The position numbers and the translations under genes are program-made. 5,853 bases of DNA from assembly GCA_964598495.1 (NCBI GenBank), contig CAZRBY010000039.1, positions 1 through 5,853 of the forward strand, read 5' to 3'. Below the pieces are notes generated by a model. The model was not told the origin of the DNA, did no database searches, and was given only the letters and a program-made list of their open reading frames with translations. Position 1 is the first letter of the stretch. Each line of letters opens with the position of its first letter. This DNA comes from Cacconaster sp964598495. GTDB taxonomy: Bacteria; Bacteroidota; Bacteroidia; Bacteroidales; UBA932. Below, piece after piece: positions 1 through 5,569 of this stretch.

Positions 1-887
1 TCCCTGCGTTCAATTTCAACAATATGGAGCAGTTACAGGCCATCATTCAGGCCTGTGTGGAGACCAAATCTCCTGTTATCCTCCAGGTGTCGAGCGGTGC
101 GCGTAAGTATGCCAACCAGACACTTCTCAGATATATGGCACAGGGTGCCGTAGAATATGCCAAAGAGCTTGGATACAATATTCCGATTGTGCTTCATCTC
201 GACCATGGTGATTCCTTCGAACTCTGTAAATCCTGCATTGAATATGGCTTCTCCTCTGTAATGATCGATGGGTCGCATCTTCCTTATGATGAGAATGTCG
301 CTTTGACAAAAAGAGTTGTCGACTATGCTCACAAATATGATGTAACCGTTGAAGGCGAACTCGGTGTGCTTGCAGGAGTGGAAGATGACGTATCAGCCGA
401 GCAACACACCTATACCAGACCGGAAGAGGTTCAAGACTTCGTAAGCAAGACAGGAGTTGACTCTCTTGCAATTTCCATCGGCACTTCACATGGGGCATTC
501 AAATTCAAACCCGGTCAGAAGCCCGAAATACGCCTCGACATCCTTTATGAGATTGAGAAACGCATTCCAGGTTTCCCTATTGTGCTCCACGGCTCATCTA
601 GCGTTCCTCAGGATATAGTAGCCGAGATTAATAAGTACGGCGGCGCACTCAAGGATTCCATCGGCATCCCTGAAGAGCAACTGCGAAAAGCAGCCAGGTC
701 CGCTGTCTGCAAAATCAATATTGACAGCGACGGACGTCTGGCTATGACTGCTGCAGTAAGAAAGGTATTTGCTGAGAAACCTGAGGAGTTTGATCCCCGT
801 AAATATCTGGGACCGGCACGTGACAAACTAAAAGAGCTTTACAAGCACAAGGTGATAAATGTGCTGGGTAGCAACGATAAAGCATAA
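1..887 (+). CDS. fba: Class II fructose-bisphosphate aldolase, N-terminus off the left edge
   Basis: Catalyses reversible cleavage of fructose 1,6-bisphosphate to glyceraldehyde 3-phosphate and dihydroxyacetone phosphate in the cytosol, using a divalent metal. The frame is open from base 3 (PAFNFNN, then the ATG at 24). That PAFNFNN sequence is the conserved family N-terminal strand, so the ATG at 24 is internal and roughly 30 residues are missing upstream. Numbering from that Met, the family residues are: the LDHG motif with catalytic Asp60 and metal ligand His61, the GELG glutamate at 112, the metal-ligand His156 in GTSHGAF, His189 in IVLHGSSS, and the phosphate-binding KINIDSD at 230-236. 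The stretch between LHGSSS and KINIDSD is extended, as I recall for the long-loop class II subgroup. It ends with TAA at 885-887, followed at once by a terminator. No damage is seen. Family assignment is secure; the exact subgroup is inference. Confidence 0.96.
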   Translation, partial: PAFNFNNMEQLQAIIQACVETKSPVILQVSSGARKYANQTLLRYMAQGAVEYAKELGYNIPIVLHLDHGDSFELCKSCIEYGFSSVMIDGSHLPYDENVALTKRVVDYAHKYDVTVEGELGVLAGVEDDVSAEQHTYTRPEEVQDFVSKTGVDSLAISIGTSHGAFKFKPGQKPEIRLDILYEIEKRIPGFPIVLHGSSSVPQDIVAEINKYGGALKDSIGIPEEQLRKAARSAVCKINIDSDGRLAMTAAVRKVFAEKPEEFDPRKYLGPARDKLKELYKHKVINVLGSNDKA

Positions 888-888
888 G

Positions 889-915
889 AAAAAACGGGGA
901 TCTTCCCCGTTTTTT
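889..915. terminator. Bidirectional intrinsic terminator between convergent genes
   Basis: A perfect 6-bp stem, CGGGGA (895-900) with TCCCCG (904-909), has a TCT loop. It is flanked by six A on the left and six T on the right. It therefore reads as a GC stem plus U-run on both strands: for the aldolase gene, whose stop is two bases upstream, and for the lipoprotein operon arriving from the right (stop at 964). The A and T runs can also pair and lengthen the stem. Confidence 0.9.
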
Positions 916-950
916 AGTTATTAGTTCTGAGTTTCAAGTTCCGAGTCACA
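916..950. repeat. Degenerate heptamer tandem repeat, consensus AGTTnnn
   Basis: Five consecutive 7-base units start at 916, 923, 930, 937 and 944: AGTTATT, AGTTCTG, AGTTTCA, AGTTCCG, AGTCACA. The first four bases are fixed in four units and off by one base in the last; the last three bases vary. The array fills most of the gap between the terminator and the stop codon of the lipoprotein gene. No function is evident. Confidence 0.7.
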
Positions 951-963
951 CTACACACTCTAC

Positions 964-1959
964 TCATTTGCCCTTTACTTCTATTTCAAAACAGAGAGGA
1001 GTGTATTCCGGAATTGAGGGAGAGCTTCCACCGGCTCCATATCCTACCTGGGACCAGAAAAAAGCCACGGCCTTCTCTCCATATCGCATGCGCATAATGG
1101 CTTCGGCAAAGCCCTCAATTATACTGTTCGATTTTTTAAAATCTACGATATTACTCTTGAATGTGATATCCATTGCCTCGTATGATTTCTTGGAATCATA
1201 TATCCTGTAACGCTTCGCCGTATCCTGAATATTGGTATCGAAAACAACCCCGTCAAGCATATGACCGATATAGCGAATCTTGATTTGCGCATCTGCTACA
1301 ATCGAATCTGCAGCAGGAGCTTCTTTGATTTTAGCAAAATAGAATCCCCGCTTTATTGTGTCCAGACCTCCGTAATATTTCTCACTATACAACTTAAGCA
1401 TAGGCTCCTCATAGTCAGTATAAATGTCATTTACACAATCGACAAGTTCCAGTTCAAATATAAAAGGCGCTGTACTTTCAAGGGAAGAAAAGAGAGAATA
1501 TAGAGAAACAGATACGGTGGCAAGTGCCGGAGTAAATGCTACAGTTGCCCTACCTCCTACCCTCATCCTTTTTAAAACCTCTTCCACACCTGTATAAAGC
1601 GCATCCTGATCAACCCGCCAAATATTGTAGCCGTAATGCCTGGAGTGAGCAAACTGTCCCAATTGCTCGGAAAGGGCCCGATCATTGGTAGCCAGAATGT
1701 TGCCTGAAAGTTCTTTAACGGTATATTTAACAAAAACATAAGCACTATCGGTCACATTGCGACCGGTACCCTCAGAAAAATCAATGATATATAGTCCTGA
1801 AGGAGTCTTTTCAGAGCCGGGATGTTTAACCCTTATCCAAGAGTCGAGCACACGTGCCTGGATCTGATCATTACTCTCGCCTACCTCTTTTGCACAAGAT
1901 ATGACAGAGAGCATGCTAACTATAGCAAGAGTTAAAAGCAGTAATCTGTATCTTAACAT
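964..1959 (-). CDS. Lipoprotein with two FKBP-type domains, the first degenerate
   Basis: Predicted envelope lipoprotein of 331 residues, probably a prolyl isomerase or chaperone acting outside the cytoplasm. It has a type II signal peptide: a hydrophobic segment at 5-20 ending in VISC, with Cys22 the likely lipidated residue. The second FKBP domain (about 204-329) is well kept: Y-x-G-x-x-x-DG-x-x-FDT at 230-242, IIEGF at 280-284, RMRYGEKA, GYG at 306-308 and IPEYTPLCFEIEV at 316-328. Aligned by eye to FKBP12, Asp241, Ile281, Tyr307, Ile316 and Phe324 fall on active-site positions, while FKBP12 Trp59 is Phe284. The first domain (about 55-174) keeps GVEEVLKRMRVGGRATV but has no FDS and no YG motif, so it is probably not catalytic. 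The ATG start gives a proper signal peptide. It is the last gene of a three-gene operon, 14 bases after the preceding stop. Confidence 0.85.
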   Translation of the reverse strand: MLRYRLLLLTLAIVSMLSVISCAKEVGESNDQIQARVLDSWIRVKHPGSEKTPSGLYIIDFSEGTGRNVTDSAYVFVKYTVKELSGNILATNDRALSEQLGQFAHSRHYGYNIWRVDQDALYTGVEEVLKRMRVGGRATVAFTPALATVSVSLYSLFSSLESTAPFIFELELVDCVNDIYTDYEEPMLKLYSEKYYGGLDTIKRGFYFAKIKEAPAADSIVADAQIKIRYIGHMLDGVVFDTNIQDTAKRYRIYDSKKSYEAMDITFKSNIVDFKKSNSIIEGFAEAIMRMRYGEKAVAFFWSQVGYGAGGSSPSIPEYTPLCFEIEVKGK

Positions 1960-1973
1960 ATAACCTTTAATTG

Positions 1974-2453
1974 TCAGTTGTTTTTCTTTATACCTGTCAG
2001 CAAAACATTGTACATCAATGCAGACATTGAGGGTACTAATCCATTGTTTTTGTCATAGAAACCATATTTTGCAGAAAAGAGAATGATGGAATGTTCGCCC
2101 AGAGACATGCCCTCAATACCACGATTGAGTCCCTCCACCAAATGTGAAGATCCAAGCATCACATTGGCACTATCACGCCAGAACATACCTGCGGGACTGC
2201 CTGAGAAGAGATAGGCTTCGTAAAAAAACCATATTGAGTCTCCTGCAGCAGCCTTAGGTCCAATGCCCGGTGTAATTATAACACGGTTGGCTCCCTCCAG
2301 ACGAATGACTTCATTGTCGGGAAATTCTTTCTTTATGTAGCTGTCAATCTGCTCCTCCTGATTGGTGAGCTTTAGCAACTTTTCGCCTTGGCAGGAAACC
2401 GTTGCGAAAAGCATTAAACCAGCCACCAATATAAGTCCTAAAATCCGAAACAT
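1974..2453 (-). CDS. Short FKBP-type lipoprotein (GldI-like arrangement)
   Basis: Predicted envelope lipoprotein of 159 residues from the ATG at 2453-2451. The frame can be extended to a TTG at 2489, but that would overlap the upstream gene and put polar residues before the signal peptide, so the ATG is preferred. The signal segment at 3-17 ends in ATVSC, with Cys21 the likely lipidation site. One FKBP-like domain spans about 70-156: GDSIWFFYEAYLFSG, HLVEGLNRGIEGMSLGEHSII (104-124), the KYG at 129-131, and a final hydrophobic strand at 145-155. The canonical FD pair after the second strand is not obvious, so catalytic activity is uncertain. It sits between the DHH phosphoesterase (28 bases) and a larger FKBP lipoprotein (14 bases). 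From memory, flavobacteria place the gliding lipoprotein GldI in a similar neighbourhood; calling this GldI would go beyond the sequence. Confidence 0.8.
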   Translation of the reverse strand: MFRILGLILVAGLMLFATVSCQGEKLLKLTNQEEQIDSYIKKEFPDNEVIRLEGANRVIITPGIGPKAAAGDSIWFFYEAYLFSGSPAGMFWRDSANVMLGSSHLVEGLNRGIEGMSLGEHSIILFSAKYGFYDKNNGLVPSMSALMYNVLLTGIKKNN

Positions 2454-2481
2454 TTTGCAAATATAATACAAAAGATGTGCC

Positions 2482-3519
2482 TCAACCAATTTTAAGGTAC
2501 TCTCTAAAACTTTTTTCTATATATGAAGCAACCTCTTCAAATGGCATATAGAGTCTTCCGCCCGCTGCATTGGTATGACCGCCGCCATTGCAATAGAGAG
2601 AAGCGAAGTGATTAATATCCAAATCCCCCTTAGAGCGTAGCGAGACACGAATATATTTATCCAGGCCATTATCCAGCTCCGAGAAAAGAGCACTAATCCT
2701 AATACCCTTGATGGAGAGCGGTAAATTGACGAACCCCTCAGAATCTCCGATTGCAAAATTATATAATCGCTTATCCTCGGCGCTAAGGAGCAGATAGGCA
2801 ACACCGCAATCCTCTATCACATGGAGACAATTTTTTAGCAGATGGCCCATAAGTCGCATTCTATCGGCGGAATAGTTATTATAAACAGCCTCCTGAAGCT
2901 TGGTTTTATCTACTCCGGCATCGGTCAGCATTGAAGCCATTTCAAAAGTCGATGCGCTTACGGAGTTGTAGAAATTGTTGGTATCGGTCATCATCCCTAC
3001 ATATAGCGACTCTGAGCACTTTAGGCTGAGTCGCGATACATCATCCCGAACATCGCTCATACTCAAAAGTATCCAGAAAAGCAACTCGCATGATGAAGAG
3101 AGCTCCGTATCGGAATAAACAAGGTCAAAATGCTCCACTTCAGGTTGGGGATGATGGTCTATAAGCACCTTTGGGGCATTACTGGCCAATATATCATCCT
3201 CCAACTGTTCTGTACGACTTAAGCGGTTGAAATCGAAACAGAGTAGCAAATCTGCAGATGCAATCAGCTCTCTTGCACTGTCATCCTCCTGTGAGTGAAT
3301 TGTGACCGGCATCTCATCTCCTATGAGAAAAGCAAGATAATCGGGATAAGGACTGGGCAAAACCGCCGAAGGGGACATTCCCCTCGATATCAGGTAATGA
3401 CTCATGGCCGTGAGGGCACCCACCGAATCTCCATCCGGATTGAAGTGACCGATCAAGAGAGGCCTAACGGATGCTGCCAGCATCTCCTCAAGAAGTGTTG
3501 TATCAAATCTTTTTTTCAC
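2482..3519 (-). CDS. nrnA: DHH/DHHA1 phosphoesterase, NrnA-like
   Basis: Cytosolic phosphoesterase of the RecJ/NrnA superfamily. Family members degrade short oligoribonucleotides, dephosphorylate pAp, or hydrolyse pApA from c-di-AMP; which applies here cannot be read from sequence. All metal-site motifs are present: HFNPDGDS at 25-32 (His25, Asp29, Asp31), CFDFN at 94-98 (Asp96), the DHH triad at 121-123, and MMTDTNNF at 176-183 (Asp179). The C-terminal DHHA1 substrate-binding domain ends with the GGGH motif at 312-315 and NAAGG. The length of 345 residues suits NrnA and is far too short for RecJ. The start codon is GTG at 3519-3517. No in-frame ATG lies between it and the upstream stop, and the next Met is residue 14, which would cut into the first helix. 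It is the first gene of the operon with two lipoproteins, 16 or so bases after its predicted transcription start. Confidence 0.93.
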   Translation of the reverse strand: MKKRFDTTLLEEMLAASVRPLLIGHFNPDGDSVGALTAMSHYLISRGMSPSAVLPSPYPDYLAFLIGDEMPVTIHSQEDDSARELIASADLLLCFDFNRLSRTEQLEDDILASNAPKVLIDHHPQPEVEHFDLVYSDTELSSSCELLFWILLSMSDVRDDVSRLSLKCSESLYVGMMTDTNNFYNSVSASTFEMASMLTDAGVDKTKLQEAVYNNYSADRMRLMGHLLKNCLHVIEDCGVAYLLLSAEDKRLYNFAIGDSEGFVNLPLSIKGIRISALFSELDNGLDKYIRVSLRSKGDLDINHFASLYCNGGGHTNAAGGRLYMPFEEVASYIEKSFREYLKIG

Positions 3520-3541
3520 TCTTTTTCTCTTTTTATAGTTG

Positions 3542-3571
3542 CAAAATTAAAAATATATTGCAAGTACTAAA
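3542..3571 (-). promoter_or_regulatory. Bacteroidota-type promoter for the nrnA operon
   Basis: On the minus strand, TAATTTTG (3549-3542) is an exact match to the -7 consensus TAnnTTTG. The -33 element is weak: TTTA at 3571-3568, 18 bases away, instead of TTTG. Transcription would start near 3535, leaving a leader of about 16 bases before the GTG start. It interlocks with the oppositely directed promoter. Confidence 0.6.
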
Positions 3572-3588
3572 TATTATTTTTACTTTTG
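3557..3588 (+). promoter_or_regulatory. Bacteroidota-type promoter for the membrane protein-rsmD operon
   Basis: TACTTTTG at 3581-3588 matches the -7 consensus TAnnTTTG exactly. ATTG at 3557-3560, 20 bases upstream, is a near match to the -33 TTTG. The expected start near 3595 leaves an untranslated leader of about 58 bases, very AT-rich next to the ATG at 3654. There is no Shine-Dalgarno sequence; an AGGA-like string lies about 30 bases before the ATG, too far to serve. Confidence 0.65.
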
Positions 3589-3653
3589 TAAGTCAAAATA
3601 GAACTTTTTTCTGAGACTCACAAAGGACAATATTATTTAATTAAAATTATAAA

Positions 3654-4262
3654 ATGAAAAAACTATTCACCTATTTCATCCTCCCTTTAGTGATTGTTAT
3701 TCTTGCAGTACTTATTGTTAGGAGTATCACCGAGCCTTTGAAGTTCAATAATGAAAGAGATGCCCGTCAGGAAGTCGCTATCCAACGCCTCAAGGATCTC
3801 CGCGAGCTTCAGAGTACATTTAAAGCAGCTTTTGGCTATTATGCACCGGTAATGGACACACTCGTTGATTTTTATAAGAACGGTAAGATTACTATTGTAA
3901 GGCAAATTGGTTCGATGGACGACTCTGTTGCCGTGGCAAAGAAGCTCGTAAGACGTGAAAACATTGAAATCTTTGTAAGGGATACCCTTTTTACAACACG
4001 TACCGATTTCTGCGTTGACTCATTGAGGTACATCCCTTTCTCTCACGGTGACACCGTTATTATGAGCTCCGTCATTAAGGTAGTATCGGGTGTGAACGTT
4101 CCTCTGTTTGAGGCTAAAATGCCGTACACCTCCCTTCTCAAGGAGATGGATCGTCAGATGATTATCAACCTCATTGCTGAAAGAGAGGACACCGAGCGTT
4201 ATCCCGGCCTAATGGTAGGCAGCATTGAGAACCCCAATAACAACGCGGGTAACTGGGAGTAG
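3654..4262 (+). CDS. Single-pass membrane protein of unknown function
   Basis: A 202-residue protein whose family I do not recognise by name. It begins MKK and has one strongly hydrophobic helix at about 4-22, with no lipobox or clear signal peptidase site, so it is probably anchored in the inner membrane. By the positive-inside rule the N-terminus is cytoplasmic and the rest faces the periplasm. Residues 33-58 are charged and helix-like (NERDARQEVAIQRLKDLREL), a possible short coiled coil next to the membrane. The remainder is mixed alpha/beta with a single Cys at 120; the tail (about 184-202) is Gly/Asn-rich and likely disordered. It leads an operon with a DUF3822-like gene and rsmD; its TAG stop overlaps the next start by one base, which suggests coupled translation. 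The ATG start fits the membrane helix. Real gene: high confidence; function: unknown. Confidence 0.85.
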   Translation: MKKLFTYFILPLVIVILAVLIVRSITEPLKFNNERDARQEVAIQRLKDLRELQSTFKAAFGYYAPVMDTLVDFYKNGKITIVRQIGSMDDSVAVAKKLVRRENIEIFVRDTLFTTRTDFCVDSLRYIPFSHGDTVIMSSVIKVVSGVNVPLFEAKMPYTSLLKEMDRQMIINLIAEREDTERYPGLMVGSIENPNNNAGNWE

Positions 4263-4726
4263 TGGTAGGATTTACTCTGGTACCTTCCGAATTCTTTTCA
4301 TCGGAAGATGTACACAAAATCTTGTCCGAAGTAGTACCAATCAAAGATACGGACATAGTAAGACATATAGAACTGCCTGATTATAAGGCAGTTCTTGTTT
4401 ATGTCCGGAAAAGCGCTGACAAAAGCCCTTCGGAGCCACCTATAGCTGAGCTTTTGCGCTTTGCGCCCTCAATTTCCGCACATAACCGACTTGTAGTCTC
4501 ACTAGATAAAGAGTTTATATACATCGTATTGGCGGAGGGAGACAAACTGCTTCTTGCTAATGCCTATCCTGCAACTGACATTGTCACTGCCCAATATTTT
4601 ATTTTCGCCGCTCTGCGAGAGTTCCAGATCAATCCGAGGGTGACTACAATCTATTTTCACGGTGAAATCCCTTCAGCTCTGACTGAGGAGATGTTCAGAC
4701 ATTTCCGTTATGTTGAGTTTGTCTAA
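4262..4726 (+). CDS. Short DUF3822-like protein
   Basis: A 154-residue soluble protein resembling the C-terminal part of DUF3822, an uncharacterised family of Bacteroidota often found beside rsmD. The recognisable segments are GFTLVPSEFF at 3-12, the LAEGDKLLLANAYPA strand-turn-strand at 90-104, TAQYFIFAALREFQINP at 109-125, and YFHGEI at 131-136. Members I recall are about 260-280 residues, with another region before the TLVP segment; that part is absent. The start is GTG, formed as TAGTG with the previous stop. An in-frame TAA at 4250-4252 closes the frame just upstream, and no ATG follows until near the end, so GTG is the only reasonable start. Assignment is by eye from remembered family sequence. 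The rsmD gene follows after 17 bases. Confidence 0.75.
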   Translation: MVGFTLVPSEFFSSEDVHKILSEVVPIKDTDIVRHIELPDYKAVLVYVRKSADKSPSEPPIAELLRFAPSISAHNRLVVSLDKEFIYIVLAEGDKLLLANAYPATDIVTAQYFIFAALREFQINPRVTTIYFHGEIPSALTEEMFRHFRYVEFV

Positions 4727-4743
4727 ACAAATCGGTTGATCTT

Positions 4744-5280
4744 ATGCGTATAATCGGAGGTTCACTCAAAGGCAAAACCATAATTCCACCTTCAGGTTTA
4801 AAGGCACGTCCTACGACTGATTTTGCAAAAGAGGGCTTGTTCAATGTTCTTACAAATGAGATTGAGTTTGAAGAAACATCTGTCCTCGATCTTTTTGCCG
4901 GTACAGGGAGCATCTCATTTGAATTTGCATCACGAGGGTGTAAAGAGATAGTTGCTGTCGAGATGAATCCCATGCAGGCTGATTTCATACGAAAGACAGC
5001 AGGGAAATTGGGGCTTTCTTCCCTAATTGTTGTGCGTCACAATGTTTTTGATTTCATTAATATCTGTACCAGGAGATTTGACATAGTATTTGCCGATCCT
5101 CCCTATCAGCTTGAGGGTATTGATACTATCCCGGACAGGGTTATTGAGCATAACATATTGGCAGATAACGGCTATCTCATACTTGAGCATCCAAATGAAT
5201 TGAACTTTACGGGATACCCCTACTTTGTCAAAGAAAAACGCTACGGCAATGTACACTTTACTTTTTTCAAAAAAGTATGA
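4744..5280 (+). CDS. rsmD: 16S rRNA (guanine966-N2)-methyltransferase RsmD
   Basis: S-adenosylmethionine-dependent enzyme that methylates N2 of G966 in the small-subunit rRNA during 30S assembly. The whole family pattern is present: MRIIGGSLKGK at 1-11, ARPTTDFAKEGLFNVL at 21-36 (RPT with the following KE), the SAM-binding motif I DLFAGTGSIS at 49-58, acidic Glu73 closing the second strand (VAVEMN), and the catalytic DPPY at 118-121. The length of 178 residues is normal. The ATG at 4744 gives the expected N-terminus with no extension. There is no Shine-Dalgarno sequence. It is the last gene of its operon. A perfect AT palindrome covers its final six codons and may act as its terminator. Confidence 0.96.
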   Translation: MRIIGGSLKGKTIIPPSGLKARPTTDFAKEGLFNVLTNEIEFEETSVLDLFAGTGSISFEFASRGCKEIVAVEMNPMQADFIRKTAGKLGLSSLIVVRHNVFDFINICTRRFDIVFADPPYQLEGIDTIPDRVIEHNILADNGYLILEHPNELNFTGYPYFVKEKRYGNVHFTFFKKV

Positions 5281-5289
5281 TTTATTTTT
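5259..5289 (+). terminator. Possible AT-rich terminator overlapping the rsmD stop codon
   Basis: TACTTTTTT (5259-5267) and AAAAAAGTA (5269-5277) form a perfect palindrome around C5268, encoding the last residues FFKKV. The stop TGA and a T-rich tract (5281-5289) follow. The stem is almost all A-T, so it would be weak. It is the only terminator-like structure after rsmD. Confidence 0.35.
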
Positions 5290-5317
5290 GCCGGTTTAGA
5301 AAAAGTATCTATATTTG
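5287..5317 (+). promoter_or_regulatory. Consensus Bacteroidota promoter of tRNA-Asp
   Basis: TTTG at 5287-5290, a 19-base spacer, and TATATTTG at 5310-5317 match the TTTG-N19-TAnnTTTG consensus exactly. Transcription would start near 5324, about 33 bases before the mature tRNA. A full match suits a strongly expressed stable RNA. The -33 box begins only six bases after the rsmD stop. Confidence 0.8.
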
Positions 5318-5356
5318 CAGTTCCTAACGGGAAAAGTTAAATACTTACTACTCAAA

Positions 5357-5430
5357 GGTGCGGTAGTTCAGTTGGTTAGAATATCGGCCTGTCACGCCGG
5401 AGGTCGCGGGTTCGAGTCCCGTCCGCACCG
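5357..5430 (+). tRNA. tRNA-Asp (anticodon GTC)
   Basis: A 74-base cloverleaf. The acceptor stem is GGTGCGG (5357-5363) with CCGCACC (5423-5429) and discriminator G5430. The D arm is GTTC...GAAT. The anticodon stem is 5384-5388 with 5396-5400, closed by a T-G wobble at the base. The loop is CTGTCAC with anticodon GTC at 5391-5393. The T arm is 5406-5410 with 5418-5422, loop TTCGAGT. The variable loop has five bases. The CCA end is not encoded (the next bases are CAA), so it must be added after transcription. The G73 discriminator fits aspartate identity. Confidence 0.97.
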
Positions 5431-5431
5431 C

Positions 5432-5463
5432 AAAAAAAGCGACTTTGTAAAGTCGCTTTTTTT
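5432..5463. terminator. Intrinsic terminator after tRNA-Asp, bidirectional
   Basis: Stem GCGACTTT (5439-5446) with AAAGTCGC (5449-5456), flanked by seven A and seven T. The nominal loop is two bases, so the innermost pair opens to give about four. It starts two bases after the tRNA. It is symmetrical and could also stop transcription arriving from the gene on the minus strand to the right. Confidence 0.9.
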
Positions 5464-5483
5464 GTTTTAAATACCTTAGCGTT

Positions 5484-5543
5484 TTTTCAATTAGAGTATA
5501 ATATTTTCAATAAATACAATTATTTTCAATTCTATTTGAAAAT
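5484..5543. repeat. Three phased TTTTCAAT repeats and an inverted copy
   Basis: TTTTCAAT occurs at 5484-5491, 5504-5511 and 5523-5530, spaced 20 and 19 bases, close to two helical turns. The third copy also forms an 8-bp inverted repeat, ATTTTCAA (5522-5529) with TTGAAAAT (5536-5543), separated by six bases. All of this lies in the AT-rich spacer between the tRNA terminator and the stop of the minus-strand gene. No T-run follows the hairpin on the minus strand, so it is not a convincing terminator. Confidence 0.5.
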
Positions 5544-5569
5544 TACTCCATTTAATACAAGCGAGTTTG

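Noticed and set aside
33..498. Two long minus-strand open frames opposite the aldolase gene
   Set aside because: The plus-strand protein has every aldolase motif; the opposite frames encode no recognisable motif and arise from codon bias of the real gene.
968..1503. Two 80-codon plus-strand open frames inside the larger FKBP lipoprotein gene
   Set aside because: They lie wholly opposite a gene with clear FKBP motifs and signal peptide, and their translations look random.
2517..2804. Second minus-strand frame inside the nrnA gene
   Set aside because: It overlaps the DHHA1 domain in another frame and has no family features.
3621..3630. AAAGGA-like ribosome binding site before the membrane protein gene
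   Set aside because: It lies about 30 bases before the ATG, too far to act as a Shine-Dalgarno sequence; this lineage generally does not use them.
3595..3653. Possible riboswitch or attenuator in the leader before the membrane protein gene
   Set aside because: The leader is short (about 58 bases), AT-rich, and shows no stable stems.
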